Of a DNA stretch of 32,461 nucleotides, positions 16,964-25,224 are shown one piece after another. The stretch covers positions 1 through 32,461 of the forward strand of contig JAFTLJ010000031.1 of NCBI GenBank assembly GCA_017456005.1, in the 5' to 3' direction. Positions within the stretch are counted from its first letter, which is position 1; each line of letters opens with the position of its first letter. The notes under the pieces were generated by a model. The model saw only the letters and a list, made by a program, of their open reading frames with translations, made no database searches and had not been told where the DNA came from. A program made the position numbers and the translations under genes. This DNA is from Clostridia bacterium. GTDB lineage: Bacteria; Bacillota; Clostridia; Oscillospirales; CAG-272.

Positions 16964-17571
16964 AAAAGCCTGATTTTGCCGAAATACACGCTCGCGTGCG
17001 CACTTTGCAAAGCGGAAAGCGCTTTGCGCACACGGAAGGCGTGGTGAAAGAAGCGGAATATATAGCAAAAGCGTGCGGCTTTTCCACAGAATTTGTGGAA
17101 AAAGCGCGAGTTGCGGCGCTTCTTCACGATATAACTAAAAACCTTACCGACGAAGAGCAGGAAAAGCTATTCTTAAAATATGCAATAGATATTCCCAGCG
17201 GGCCTGCTACAATGCACGAAAAAACGGGTGCGCATTTTGCACGAGAGCTTTTCGGTGCGGAAGCTGTGGACGAAGAAATATTTTCCGCTATTTTCTGCCA
17301 TACAACGGGAAAAGCGGGAATGAGCGCCTTCGATATGGTTATCTTTATAGCAGATTTTACCGAAGAAACGCGCGAACATAAATCTTGCAGAGATATGCGG
17401 GCATATTTGCACGCAGAATGTGAAAAACTAAACGGAGAGAGCGAGAAAGCAGAAGCGCTGCTCCGTAACGTTACACTTAAAATTATAGGCGACACGCTGA
17501 ACTTTCTTACGCTCAAAAAAAGGAAGATAGACCTCCGCACGGTGGAGGCCTGGAACTTTCTTGCAGAGTAA
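16960..17571 (+). CDS. yqeK: HD-domain diadenosine tetraphosphate hydrolase, YqeK family
   Basis: YqeK-family enzymes are symmetric hydrolases that split Ap4A, a by-product of aminoacyl-tRNA synthetases, into two ADP. The 203-residue protein shows the HD metal ligands H24 in RFAHTEGV, H56-D57 in LLHDITKN, H86, H114 in CHTTGKAGM and D132 in ADFTE. The HTTG and following region distinguish YqeK from general HD phosphohydrolases. It overlaps nadD by 4 bases and precedes the LCP gene by 12. The two tRNA synthetase genes in this window would produce the substrate, a fitting but not special neighbourhood. Confidence 0.93.
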   Translation: MKKPDFAEIHARVRTLQSGKRFAHTEGVVKEAEYIAKACGFSTEFVEKARVAALLHDITKNLTDEEQEKLFLKYAIDIPSGPATMHEKTGAHFARELFGAEAVDEEIFSAIFCHTTGKAGMSAFDMVIFIADFTEETREHKSCRDMRAYLHAECEKLNGESEKAEALLRNVTLKIIGDTLNFLTLKKRKIDLRTVEAWNFLAE

Positions 17572-17583
17572 GGAATTTTACAG

Positions 17584-18630
17584 GTGAACGAAAATAAGAT
17601 TAAAACTAAAAAACACGGCAAAAAAATTATATTTGCGGCGGCTTTGGCGCTCGCCGCGTGCGCTTTTATCTTTTGCGCTTTCCGCACGAGCGCCGAAAAG
17701 CAACCGCTTTTGGGTGGCGTAAGCGATGAAAGAACAAAAAGCTTTTATACCTTCCTTGTCTGCGGCGCAGACAAGGCCGCGCGCAATACGGATGTTATTA
17801 TGCTTGTTTCCGTAGATAAAACGGCAAAAAGCATAAACGTTCTGCAAATACCGCGCGATACATTCGTACACGGCAAGCGCATCGATGCGAACACTACGCG
17901 CATAAACGGCATATACGCCGCAGCTTATGCCGCCTCGCCCCTTTCGGGCAAGGAACGGGAGCGCGCCGCGATGGCGGCATTTGCAGAGAGGCTGGAAAGC
18001 GCACTTTGCATAGAGATAGACAGGTGCGTTCTGTTGGATACCGCGGCTTTTGTAAAGATCATAGACGCTGTGGGCGGTGTGGAATACGAAATAGAGCGCG
18101 ATATGCGCTACGAGGACCCCGCGCAGGGGCTTTCGATAGACCTTAAGGCGGGCAAAAAGCATCTTACGGGCGCGGAAGCGGAGCAGCTTGTGCGTTACCG
18201 TGCAGGTTATGCTATGGGCGATATGGGCAGAGTGGAAGTGAGAGAGGGCTTTCTTTCCGCTGTGTATGCGCAGGTCATGGAGAATATTTCGCCTGTAAAT
18301 GCGCTTAAAATAGCAAAAGAGCTTGCTTCCTCTGTAACGACGGATATGAGTTTTTACGATATAGCGTTTTTTATAAAGACGGTATACGACATAGGGGCGG
18401 ATAACCTGCGCGTGAAAACGCTTTCGGGCAGCCCCGTCCAAAACCCCGAAACGGGCTTTTGGATATATTATGCGCTTAACAAGCGCGCGGCACTTGCCGA
18501 TATAAACGAATATATGAACGCGGCGGAAACGGAAATTTCATATGAAGATTTCGATAAAGGCGCGCTCTTTACGGATGACCCGAAAGGGAAGAACCCGTAT
18601 ATAAGCGAATATTATTATTCACAAGAATAA
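17584..18630 (+). CDS. LytR-CpsA-Psr (LCP) family cell-wall polymer ligase
   Basis: LCP proteins stand on the outer face of the membrane and transfer undecaprenyl-linked polymers such as teichoic acids or capsule to peptidoglycan. The 348-residue protein has a short cytoplasmic basic N terminus, one membrane segment (about 14-34) and an LCP domain (about 55-240). Key stretches are LVCGADKAARNTDVIMLV, LQIPRDTFV and the C-terminal GKKHLTGAEAEQLVRYR, with Arg residues that bind the lipid pyrophosphate. The start is GTG at 17584, supported by AAGGA at 17570-17574; no closer ATG fits. The nadD-yqeK-LCP-rsfS order is conserved in Clostridia. It lacks the extra C-terminal LytR domain of some homologues. 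Confidence 0.93.
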   Translation: MNENKIKTKKHGKKIIFAAALALAACAFIFCAFRTSAEKQPLLGGVSDERTKSFYTFLVCGADKAARNTDVIMLVSVDKTAKSINVLQIPRDTFVHGKRIDANTTRINGIYAAAYAASPLSGKERERAAMAAFAERLESALCIEIDRCVLLDTAAFVKIIDAVGGVEYEIERDMRYEDPAQGLSIDLKAGKKHLTGAEAEQLVRYRAGYAMGDMGRVEVREGFLSAVYAQVMENISPVNALKIAKELASSVTTDMSFYDIAFFIKTVYDIGADNLRVKTLSGSPVQNPETGFWIYYALNKRAALADINEYMNAAETEISYEDFDKGALFTDDPKGKNPYISEYYYSQE

Positions 18631-18651
18631 ATATATAAAGGAGAAAAAAGT

Positions 18652-19053
18652 ATGGATAACACACAGAATACGGCAGAACAGAACGAAGCAAAAACAGATT
18701 CGCTTGTTCTTGCGGAAGAAATTGTTAAAATTTTGGACGCCAACAAGGCAGGCCAGCTAAAGCTGCTCCGTGTGAACGACCAGACTGTTATGACAGATTA
18801 TTTCGTTATCTGCACGGGTAATTCCAATACCCATATAAAGAGCCTTTCCGGCGAGGTAGAATACAAGCTTGGCGAACAAGGCGTAAAACCCACGGGTATA
18901 GACGGTTATGATTCGGGCATCTGGATAGTTATGGATTACGGCCACGTGATGCTTCACATTTTTAACCGCGAGCAGAGAGATTTCTTCAAGCTCGAAAAGC
19001 TTTGGGCAGATGCGGAAGACATTAATATAGAAAATATTATTACAGAAGATTGA
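18652..19053 (+). CDS. rsfS: Ribosome silencing factor RsfS (Iojap family)
   Basis: RsfS binds ribosomal protein L14 and blocks joining of the subunits in slow growth. Residues 15-125 form the Iojap/RsfS domain, with the family signature DYFVICTGNSNTHIKSL, then GYDSGIWIVMDYGHVMLHIF and a C-terminal EKLWADAE. The 133-residue length is slightly above the usual 105-120 because of an acidic N-terminal tail rich in Asn, Gln and Glu. AAAGGAG at 18638-18644 sets the start. leuS follows after 25 bases, the standard order in Clostridia. Confidence 0.95.
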   Translation: MDNTQNTAEQNEAKTDSLVLAEEIVKILDANKAGQLKLLRVNDQTVMTDYFVICTGNSNTHIKSLSGEVEYKLGEQGVKPTGIDGYDSGIWIVMDYGHVMLHIFNREQRDFFKLEKLWADAEDINIENIITED

Positions 19054-19078
19054 AAGATCTTAAGGAGTATAGACAAAA

Positions 19079-21481
19079 ATGAGATACGATTTTAAAACCA
19101 CCGAAAAAAAATGGCAGGATGCGTGGGAAGATGCAGGCATTTTCCATGCTTCTGACGATTACACTAAACCGAAATTCTACGGTCTTGTAGAGTTTCCTTA
19201 CCCCAGCGGCTCCGGTATGCACGTTGGCCACATAAAGGCTTATTCCGGCCTCGAGGTAGTATCCCGTAAAAGACGTATGCAGGGCTTCAACGTTCTTTTC
19301 CCCATGGGCTTTGACGCATACGGCTTGCCCACGGAAAACTCTGCTATTAAATTCAATACGCACCCCCGTATACTTACAGACAGAAACATCGAAAAATTCA
19401 CCTCCCAGCTCAAACGCGTAGGCTTTTCTTTCGACTGGACACGCGTTGTGGACACAACAGACGAAAAATACTATAAATGGACACAGTGGATCTTCCGCAA
19501 GATGTTCGATAAAGGCCTTGTTTTCCGTGCTACAACGCTTGTTAACTACTGCCCCCACTGCAAGGTTGTGCTTTCCAACGAAGACTCCCAGGGCGGTAAA
19601 TGCGATATTTGCAAAAACGATATCGTTCAGAAATCCAAGGACGTTTGGTACCTCCGCATCACAGAATATGCAGATAAGCTCCTCCAGGGGCTTGACAAGG
19701 TAGATTACCTTCCCAATGTTAAGCTTCAGCAGGAAAACTGGATCGGCAGAAGCGAAGGCGCTTTTGCGGAATTCAAGCTCACGAACTGCGATGAATCCCT
19801 GCGCATCTACACAACACGCCCCGACACAATGTTCGGCGTAACGTTTATGGTTATTGCCCCCGAGCACCCCATAATCGAAAAATATGCAGACAAGATAAAC
19901 AACCTTGCAGAGCTCAATGCATACAAGGAAGAATGCGCAAAGAAAACGGAATTTGAACGCACACAGCTTGTTAAAGACAAAACGGGCGTGCGCATAGACG
20001 GTATCGCCGCTATAAACCCTGCAAACGGCAAAGAGATCCCCGTTTACATTTCCGACTACGTTATGATGGGCTACGGCACGGGCGCTATTATGGCTGTTCC
20101 CGCGCACGACGAGCGCGACTACGATTTCGCAAAGAAATTCGGCATCGACATTATCGAGGTTATTAAAGGCGGCGACATTTCCAAGGAAGCCTACACGGGC
20201 GACGGCGAAATGGTCAACTCCGAATTCCTCAACGGTATTAAAACCAAAAAAGAAGCTATCGCAAAAATGCTCGCATACCTTACGGAAAAGGGCATCGGCG
20301 AAAAAGGCGTTCAGTACAAAATGAAAGACTGGGCGTTCAACCGCCAGAGATACTGGGGAGAGCCTATTCCGATCGTTCATTGCCCCAAATGCGGTATGGT
20401 CGGCGTACCCTATGAAGAGCTCCCCTTAAGACTTCCCGATATGGAAAACTTCGCCCCCGGCGAAGGCGGCGAGAGCCCCCTTGCAAAGGTAGAAAGCTTT
20501 GTGAACTGCAAGTGCCCCAAATGCGGCGGCGCAGCTAAACGCGAAACAGACACAATGCCCCAGTGGGCAGGCTCTTCCTGGTACTTCCTGCGCTACATCG
20601 ACGCGCATAACGACAGCGTTTTCGCAGACCCCGACAAGCTCAAATACTGGCTGCCCGTAGACTGGTACAACGGCGGTATGGAGCACGTTACTCGCCACAT
20701 GATCTACTCCCGTTTCTGGCACCGCTTCCTCTACGATATAGGCGAAGTGCCCGTAGACGAGCCTTATGCAAAACGCACGGCACAGGGTCTTATACTCGGC
20801 CCCGACGGAGACAAGATGAGTAAATCCAAAGGCAACGTTGTAGACCCCAACGACGTTGTGGACGAATACGGCGCAGACGTTCTCCGCGTATACATTCTCT
20901 TTATGGGCGACTACGGCTCTGCAACGCCTTGGAACGACAGCAGCGTTAAGGGCTGCAAGCGCTTTATCGACAGAATCGTAGGTCTTGCAGATATGGCAAA
21001 GGGCACGGGCGTAACACCCAAGCTCGAATCTGCTTTCCACAAAACGATAAAGAAGGTTTCCCAGGATATAGAGGAAATGAAGTTCAACACGGCTATCGCC
21101 GCGATGATGTCCCTTTTGAACGATATCTACGAAGTGGGCACGCTCACTGTAGACGAGCTTAAAACGTTCATCACGCTTCTCAGCCCCTTCGCACCCCACG
21201 TTACGGAAGAAATGTGGCACGAGCTCGGCGAAACGACATTCCTTTCCATCGAAAAATGGCCCGAATACGATGAAACAAAGACTGTTGACAGCACGGTGAC
21301 GATAGCTGTTCAGGTTTGCGGCAAAACTCGCGGCACGATAGACATTCCCAACGGCGCAGACCAGGCAACAGTTGCGGAAATTGCAAAGGCAGACGAAAAG
21401 ATAGCTTCCTTTATAGCAGGCAAGAACATAGTAAAAGAAATTTACGTTAAAAACAAGATTTTCAATATCATCGCGAAATAA
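19079..21481 (+). CDS. leuS: Leucyl-tRNA synthetase
   Basis: This 800-residue class I enzyme charges tRNA-Leu. The HIGH motif is HVGH (48-51) within YPSGSGMHVGHIKAY and the KMSKS loop is K579-S583. A Cys pair region (CPHCKVV and CDIC) forms a zinc knob, the CP1 editing domain carries TTRPDTMFGVTF and GYGTGAIMAVPAHDERD, and a second Cys cluster (CPKCGM with CKCPKCGG) precedes TMPQWAGSSWYFLRY. The length matches the Bacillus-type enzyme. AAGGAG at 19062-19067 sets the start. No T-box leader fits in the 25-base gap after rsfS, so expression depends on upstream transcription. Codon choice leans more to ATC, AAC and CTC than in smc or dprA, consistent with higher expression. Confidence 0.98.
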   Translation: MRYDFKTTEKKWQDAWEDAGIFHASDDYTKPKFYGLVEFPYPSGSGMHVGHIKAYSGLEVVSRKRRMQGFNVLFPMGFDAYGLPTENSAIKFNTHPRILTDRNIEKFTSQLKRVGFSFDWTRVVDTTDEKYYKWTQWIFRKMFDKGLVFRATTLVNYCPHCKVVLSNEDSQGGKCDICKNDIVQKSKDVWYLRITEYADKLLQGLDKVDYLPNVKLQQENWIGRSEGAFAEFKLTNCDESLRIYTTRPDTMFGVTFMVIAPEHPIIEKYADKINNLAELNAYKEECAKKTEFERTQLVKDKTGVRIDGIAAINPANGKEIPVYISDYVMMGYGTGAIMAVPAHDERDYDFAKKFGIDIIEVIKGGDISKEAYTGDGEMVNSEFLNGIKTKKEAIAKMLAYLTEKGIGEKGVQYKMKDWAFNRQRYWGEPIPIVHCPKCGMVGVPYEELPLRLPDMENFAPGEGGESPLAKVESFVNCKCPKCGGAAKRETDTMPQWAGSSWYFLRYIDAHNDSVFADPDKLKYWLPVDWYNGGMEHVTRHMIYSRFWHRFLYDIGEVPVDEPYAKRTAQGLILGPDGDKMSKSKGNVVDPNDVVDEYGADVLRVYILFMGDYGSATPWNDSSVKGCKRFIDRIVGLADMAKGTGVTPKLESAFHKTIKKVSQDIEEMKFNTAIAAMMSLLNDIYEVGTLTVDELKTFITLLSPFAPHVTEEMWHELGETTFLSIEKWPEYDETKTVDSTVTIAVQVCGKTRGTIDIPNGADQATVAEIAKADEKIASFIAGKNIVKEIYVKNKIFNIIAK

Positions 21482-21496
21482 AAATCAAATATATCG

Positions 21497-21518
21497 GGGG
21501 AGGGGCTTGCCCCTCCCC
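21497..21518. repeat. GC-rich palindrome between leuS and the GH39-like gene
   Basis: GGGGAGGGGC (21497-21506), TT, GCCCCTCCCC (21509-21518) is a perfect 10-bp stem. The central GGGGCTTGCCCC resembles the cores of the GGCGGG repeats at 5156 and 28523 (GAGCTTGCTC). No T-run follows, so it is not a standard terminator, though it could slow polymerase or protect the leuS message. Confidence 0.6.
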
Positions 21519-21533
21519 GCGAAAGTTTAAGCT

Positions 21534-22892
21534 ATGGATATAAAAATTGATTTTTCGAAAAAACTCGGCGAAATAAAGCCTGTAAACGGTGTTTGCAACG
21601 GACCTTCGCCGCGTACGGCAAAATATTTCAAAAAAGCACACATACCTTTTTCGCGGCTTCATGATATGCGCACGCATTTTCACGATTGTTGCGATATTCC
21701 CAGCATTTTTAAGGATTTCGATGCTGATGAAAACGATCCCGCAAGCTATGGCTTCACCCTTTCCGACTATTATATAGAGAAGATAAAGGAGTGCGGCACG
21801 GATATAGTTTACCGCCTCGGCTCCAGCATGGAGCAGGGTGACTTCCGCTTCAACAATAAGCCCCCAAAGGATTTTGCAAAATGGGCGCGCATTTGCGAGC
21901 ACGTTATACGACATTATAACGAGGGGTGGGCAAATGGCCACCGGTACGGCATAAAATATTTCGAGATATGGAACGAGCCCGACGAATGCTTTACGATACC
22001 CGAAATGAACGGACAGTGGACTGGCACAGCGGAAGAGTTTGGCGAGTTTCTTTCCGTGGCGGCATCTCACCTTAAAAAATGCTTTCCCGACCTGTATATC
22101 GGCTCTTATCCGAGCTGTAATATCCTTACAGAGCAAAGGGAAGCATTCTTCCGCACCGTTTTTTCCATTTTGCGCGAAAATGATGTGAAGCTCGATTTTT
22201 GCTCCTGGCACTGCTATGCAGACGACCCTGAACGCACGAAAAAGTATATAGCGAAGGTGCGTTCGCTTTTAGATGAGTTTGGCTATACGGACACGTTTCA
22301 GATATGCACGGAGTGGAACTACTTCTGGCAGCGACGCGGTATATGGAACGATATGGACGGCGAAAACGGCGAATACCTTATGGAAGAGATGTTCACTACG
22401 GCAAGCTCACACGTAGGTGCGGCGTACAGCCTGGCACAGATGCTTACGTTCCAGCAGAGCGAGGTGCGCGTTGCAACGCTCCACAGGGCAGATGCGCTTT
22501 CCGTTTACTGTACGATGTTCAATATCTATGGCGTGCCGCAGAAGCAGTTTACGGCGTTCTATGCTTTCGATGCTCTGCGCGCGTGCGGCACAGAAGTGAA
22601 GACAGATGTGCTTGCAGACGGAGTATATGCCGCGGCTGCAAGCAGAGAAGGGGAATATGCCGTTTGCGTAGCACAATATCGCGGAAGCTGGAAAACGTAC
22701 TCGCTTTGCGTATGCGGACTTTGCGAAAACGAGGTATATACGGCGGAAAGCTATATTACGGATGATAAACGAAACTTCGAGCTTGTGCGCGTGCAAACGG
22801 GTACGCCCGGAGAAATAGATTTTTCGCAATATTTAAAAAGTGGTTCTATATTCGTTATGAAACTAAAAAAAGCCGAAAAACAGGCTTTTTAA
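21534..22892 (+). CDS. GH39-like clan GH-A glycoside hydrolase, cytoplasmic
   Basis: This 452-residue protein has the retaining clan GH-A layout. The acid/base E148 sits in EIWNEPDE and the nucleophile E260 in CTEWNYFW, the arrangement seen in GH39 beta-xylosidases. The N-terminal NGVCNGPSPR and HDMRTHFHD regions also fit that family, and the last 100 residues form the beta-sandwich usual there. No signal peptide is present, so it should act on imported oligosaccharides, but the true sugar is unknown. The start is the weak point: only GAAAG at 21521-21525 precedes ATG, and the palindrome lies just upstream. No transporter or regulator is adjacent. It may be read from the leuS transcript. A weak terminator overlaps its end. 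Confidence 0.8.
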   Translation: MDIKIDFSKKLGEIKPVNGVCNGPSPRTAKYFKKAHIPFSRLHDMRTHFHDCCDIPSIFKDFDADENDPASYGFTLSDYYIEKIKECGTDIVYRLGSSMEQGDFRFNNKPPKDFAKWARICEHVIRHYNEGWANGHRYGIKYFEIWNEPDECFTIPEMNGQWTGTAEEFGEFLSVAASHLKKCFPDLYIGSYPSCNILTEQREAFFRTVFSILRENDVKLDFCSWHCYADDPERTKKYIAKVRSLLDEFGYTDTFQICTEWNYFWQRRGIWNDMDGENGEYLMEEMFTTASSHVGAAYSLAQMLTFQQSEVRVATLHRADALSVYCTMFNIYGVPQKQFTAFYAFDALRACGTEVKTDVLADGVYAAAASREGEYAVCVAQYRGSWKTYSLCVCGLCENEVYTAESYITDDKRNFELVRVQTGTPGEIDFSQYLKSGSIFVMKLKKAEKQAF

Positions 22893-22893
22893 G
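22866..22893 (+). terminator. Probable terminator overlapping the end of the GH39-like gene
   Basis: AAAAAGCC (22867-22874) pairs with GGCTTTTT (22883-22890) around an 8-base loop. The stop codon TAA lies in the distal arm. The T-tract is only five to six bases, so efficiency is uncertain. Confidence 0.6.
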
Positions 22894-22933
22894 AAAAAAT
22901 ATTAAAAAATTTATTCTTTTCTTCGTAAAAATA

Positions 22934-22962
22934 TTGACAAATCCGCGACATTACGGTATAAT
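22934..22962 (+). promoter_or_regulatory. Consensus sigma-A promoter for the DUF177-rpmF operon
   Basis: Perfect TTGACA (22934-22939) and perfect TATAAT (22957-22962) are spaced exactly 17 bases apart, the strongest promoter in the window. A leader of about 65 bases follows, very AT-rich with an imperfect TTATTA/TAATAA inverted repeat near 22982-23001. Confidence 0.92.
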
Positions 22963-23035
22963 CTTTAAAGCGTATGGTATGTTATTATAATTTTTTAATA
23001 ATATTACGCTTGTATGATATTTGCGAGGGAATTTT

Positions 23036-23542
23036 ATGAAACTGGATATGCAGCCGTTGCTTTGCGGCGAGAAAACCAAAATCGAATTTGATTTGGCGAC
23101 AGTCCCCGAGGAAGAAGCTGCGCTTTCGGAACTTTTTCCCGATGTGGAATTTCATACGCCTGTTTCCGTTAAGGGAAACGTAAAGAATATGTCGGGATAT
23201 ATGGTACTCACAGTAGATTCCGACCTCTCATTTACGTCGGATTGTGCCAGATGCACAAAACCCGTAGACGGTGAAATCAAGCTTTCCTTTGAACGCGAGA
23301 TCGCAGGGCGCGATACGTCCAGAGAGAATGATGATTATATCTTTATCGAAGATAAAAAACTCGATATTTTCGAGCCGCTTACAGAGCAGCTCCTTTTGGA
23401 GATGCCTTCGAGAGTGCTTTGCTCGGAAGATTGCAAAGGGCTTTGCCCCAAATGCGGCAAAAATCTTAACGAGGGCACGTGCGGCTGTGAAACAAAAACG
23501 ACAGACCCAAGGCTCGAGATTTTGAAAACACTATTAAAATAA
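23036..23542 (+). CDS. DUF177 (YceD) family rRNA-accumulation protein
   Basis: This is a 168-residue protein of the DUF177/YceD family, needed for normal 23S rRNA accumulation in bacteria and plastids where tested. The conserved C-terminal part carries a Cys-rich segment, CSEDCKGLCPKCGKN then CGC, a likely metal site typical of Firmicutes members. A second Cys pair (CARC) lies mid-protein in the family's LTVDSDLSFTSDCARCTKPV strand. An in-frame TTG at 23021 is open but overlaps the ribosome binding site GCGAGGG (23023-23029), so ATG at 23036 is chosen. It is directly upstream of rpmF, as in most bacteria, and is driven by the consensus promoter at 22934. Confidence 0.92.
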   Translation: MKLDMQPLLCGEKTKIEFDLATVPEEEAALSELFPDVEFHTPVSVKGNVKNMSGYMVLTVDSDLSFTSDCARCTKPVDGEIKLSFEREIAGRDTSRENDDYIFIEDKKLDIFEPLTEQLLLEMPSRVLCSEDCKGLCPKCGKNLNEGTCGCETKTTDPRLEILKTLLK

Positions 23543-23579
23543 CTGTAAGTTTTTACTTATTCAAGGAGGTTAGATAACA

Positions 23580-23762
23580 ATGGCAGTACCGAAGAAAAAA
23601 GTATCAAAAGCGAGAAGAGATAAAAGACGTTCTAACGTTTGGAAACTCGATCTTCCCGGCATGACAAAATGCCCCAAGTGCGGCGAATACAACCTTTCTC
23701 ACAGAGTGTGCAAGGCTTGCGGCACATATGACGGCAAAGAAATCGTTAAGCACGACGCTTAA
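23580..23762 (+). CDS. rpmF: 50S ribosomal protein L32, zinc-binding form
   Basis: This 60-residue ribosomal protein starts [17 protein letters not shown] and has the zinc site [17 protein letters not shown], four Cys in two CxxC pairs. It is therefore the zinc-requiring (C+) form. The AAGGAGG ribosome binding site at 23563-23569 is ideal. It lies 37 bases after the DUF177 gene. Such zinc-containing L32 can be replaced by a Cys-free paralogue under zinc limitation in some bacteria; none is present in this window. Confidence 0.97.
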   Translation: MAVPKKKVSKARRDKRRSNVWKLDLPGMTKCPKCGEYNLSHRVCKACGTYDGKEIVKHDA

Positions 23763-23788
23763 TCGAGCGAAATAGCTTAAAAAACGAG

Positions 23789-23824
23789 GTAGGTATGCTC
23801 GCTCACAAAGAGGGGCATACCTAC
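23789..23824. repeat. Inverted repeat between rpmF and the DUF512 gene
   Basis: GTAGGTATGC (23789-23798) and GCATACCTAC (23815-23824) are perfect 10-base inverted arms around a 16-base centre. No T-run follows. It lies just ahead of the ribosome binding site of the DUF512 gene and resembles the GTAGG...CCTAC ends of the compound palindrome at 27936. It may be an interspersed repeat or an mRNA stem. Confidence 0.6.
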
Positions 23825-23845
23825 AATTCATTTAAGGGTGGTTTT

Positions 23846-25150
23846 ATGGTTCTTATAAAGGAAGTGGAGCGTTTTTCCCCTGCGGAGAAGGCAAAGATAA
23901 AAGCGGGCGACGAAATTATTTCCATAAACGGCAACGAGATACGCGACGTTCTGGATTACAGATATTATATTTGCGAAAAGAAGCTTTCCGTGCTTGTGCG
24001 CAGGGGCGGGGAAGAGAAAACTTTCAATATAAAAAAGGGCGAATATGACGATTTGGGTTTGGAATTTGAAACCTTCCTTATGGATAACAAACATTCCTGC
24101 CGAAACAAATGCATTTTCTGCTTTATAGACCAGCTTCCCAAGGGTATGCGCGATACGCTGTATTTCAAAGACGACGACAGCCGCCTTTCCTTTTTGCAGG
24201 GCAACTACATAACTCTTACCAATATGCAGGAAGAGGATATAGACAGAATTATAAAAATGCGTATGTCGCCCATAAACATTTCCGTGCATACCACAGACCC
24301 GGAGCTTCGCGTGAAAATGCTGAAAAATCCGCGTTCGGGCGAAGTCCTTTCTTATATAAAAAAGCTTGCAGACGCAGGAATAGAGATAAACGCGCAGATA
24401 GTGCTCTGCCGCGGCGTGAATGACGGCGAAAACCTTGAGCGCACTATGCACGACCTCGCGTGTATGTACCCGCAGGTTTCGAGCGTTTCCATTGTTCCCG
24501 CAGGACTTACCAAGCACCGCGACGGGCTCTATCCCCTCACACCGTTTACAAGGGAAGAAAGCGCCGCCGTTGTGGCGCAGGTAGAGGCGTTTGCCGCCGC
24601 CTGCAAGGCTTCGCTTGGTTCTTCCATTTTCTATTGCGGCGACGAACTTTACCTCGAGGCGGGCTTACCGCTCCCCGAAGGGGAATATTACGAGGGCTAC
24701 CGCCAGATAGAAAACGGCGTAGGTATGATATCCTCTATGAAGGACGAGCTCGATTCCGCGCTCGAAAACGAAGATGGCGACGGGCGTGAACGCGTAGTTT
24801 CCATAGCCACAGGTCACGCCGCATATGGATTTATATGCGAATGCGCGGAAAAAATAAAAGAAAAATTCCCGAACGTGAAAATAAACGTTTACGAAATAAA
24901 AAATGACTTTTTCGGCGAAAGCGTAACGGTTGCAGGGCTTGTTACAGGGCGCGACCTTGTAGCACAGCTTTCGGGCAAGGAGCTTTATGGCGAGCTTTTG
25001 CTGCCGGCGAATATGCTTCGCCACGGCGGCGACCTTTTCCTTTGCGGTATGAGCAAGGAGGAGGCGGAAGAAAAGCTGGGTGCGAAGATAACGCTTTGCG
25101 AAAACGACGGCTACGAGTTCCTCGATAAAATTATCGGGAACGAGTGGTGA
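23846..25150 (+). CDS. DUF512 family PDZ-radical SAM protein
   Basis: This 434-residue protein opens with a PDZ-like domain (about 1-70; GDEIISINGNEIRDVLDYRYY), then a radical SAM-type region with CRNKCIFCF, a CxxxCxxC cluster site, and the family stretch DDDSRLSFLQGNYITLTNM. The DUF512 domain fills the C-terminal half. The family is widespread in Clostridia next to der and plsY, and I know of no established reaction. An in-frame start at 23795 lies within the inverted repeat. ATG at 23846 is chosen because AAGGGTGG (23834-23841) precedes it and the PDZ domain begins at once. It is probably co-transcribed with rpmF upstream and der downstream. Confidence 0.9.
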   Translation: MVLIKEVERFSPAEKAKIKAGDEIISINGNEIRDVLDYRYYICEKKLSVLVRRGGEEKTFNIKKGEYDDLGLEFETFLMDNKHSCRNKCIFCFIDQLPKGMRDTLYFKDDDSRLSFLQGNYITLTNMQEEDIDRIIKMRMSPINISVHTTDPELRVKMLKNPRSGEVLSYIKKLADAGIEINAQIVLCRGVNDGENLERTMHDLACMYPQVSSVSIVPAGLTKHRDGLYPLTPFTREESAAVVAQVEAFAAACKASLGSSIFYCGDELYLEAGLPLPEGEYYEGYRQIENGVGMISSMKDELDSALENEDGDGRERVVSIATGHAAYGFICECAEKIKEKFPNVKINVYEIKNDFFGESVTVAGLVTGRDLVAQLSGKELYGELLLPANMLRHGGDLFLCGMSKEEAEEKLGAKITLCENDGYEFLDKIIGNEW

Positions 25151-25183
25151 ATAAATCAAAAGGACTTTTTTGAAAGTTATTTG

Positions 25184-25206
25184 CGTGCTTTTGCATAAAA
25201 AGCACG
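25184..25206 (+). other. Hairpin in the leader of der
   Basis: CGTGCTTTT (25184-25192) pairs perfectly with AAAAGCACG (25198-25206) around GCATA. The ribosome binding site AAAGGAAG follows at 25209-25216. There is no T-run, so it is not a terminator; an mRNA stability or processing stem is possible. Confidence 0.45.
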
Positions 25207-25224
25207 GGAAAGGAAGTTTATATA

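Noticed and set aside
19054-19078. T-box or other leader riboswitch for leuS or proS
   Set aside because: The leuS gap is 25 bases and the proS leader about 35, both too short for a T-box.
19040-20380. Long open minus-strand frame opposite leuS
   Set aside because: Antisense of leuS, without start signal or recognisable domain.
23795-23845. Upstream start for the DUF512 protein
   Set aside because: It would start inside the inverted repeat; AAGGGTGG supports ATG at 23846.
25184-25206. Terminator between the DUF512 gene and der
   Set aside because: A good stem but no T-run on either strand, and der has no separate promoter, so it is listed only as a hairpin.
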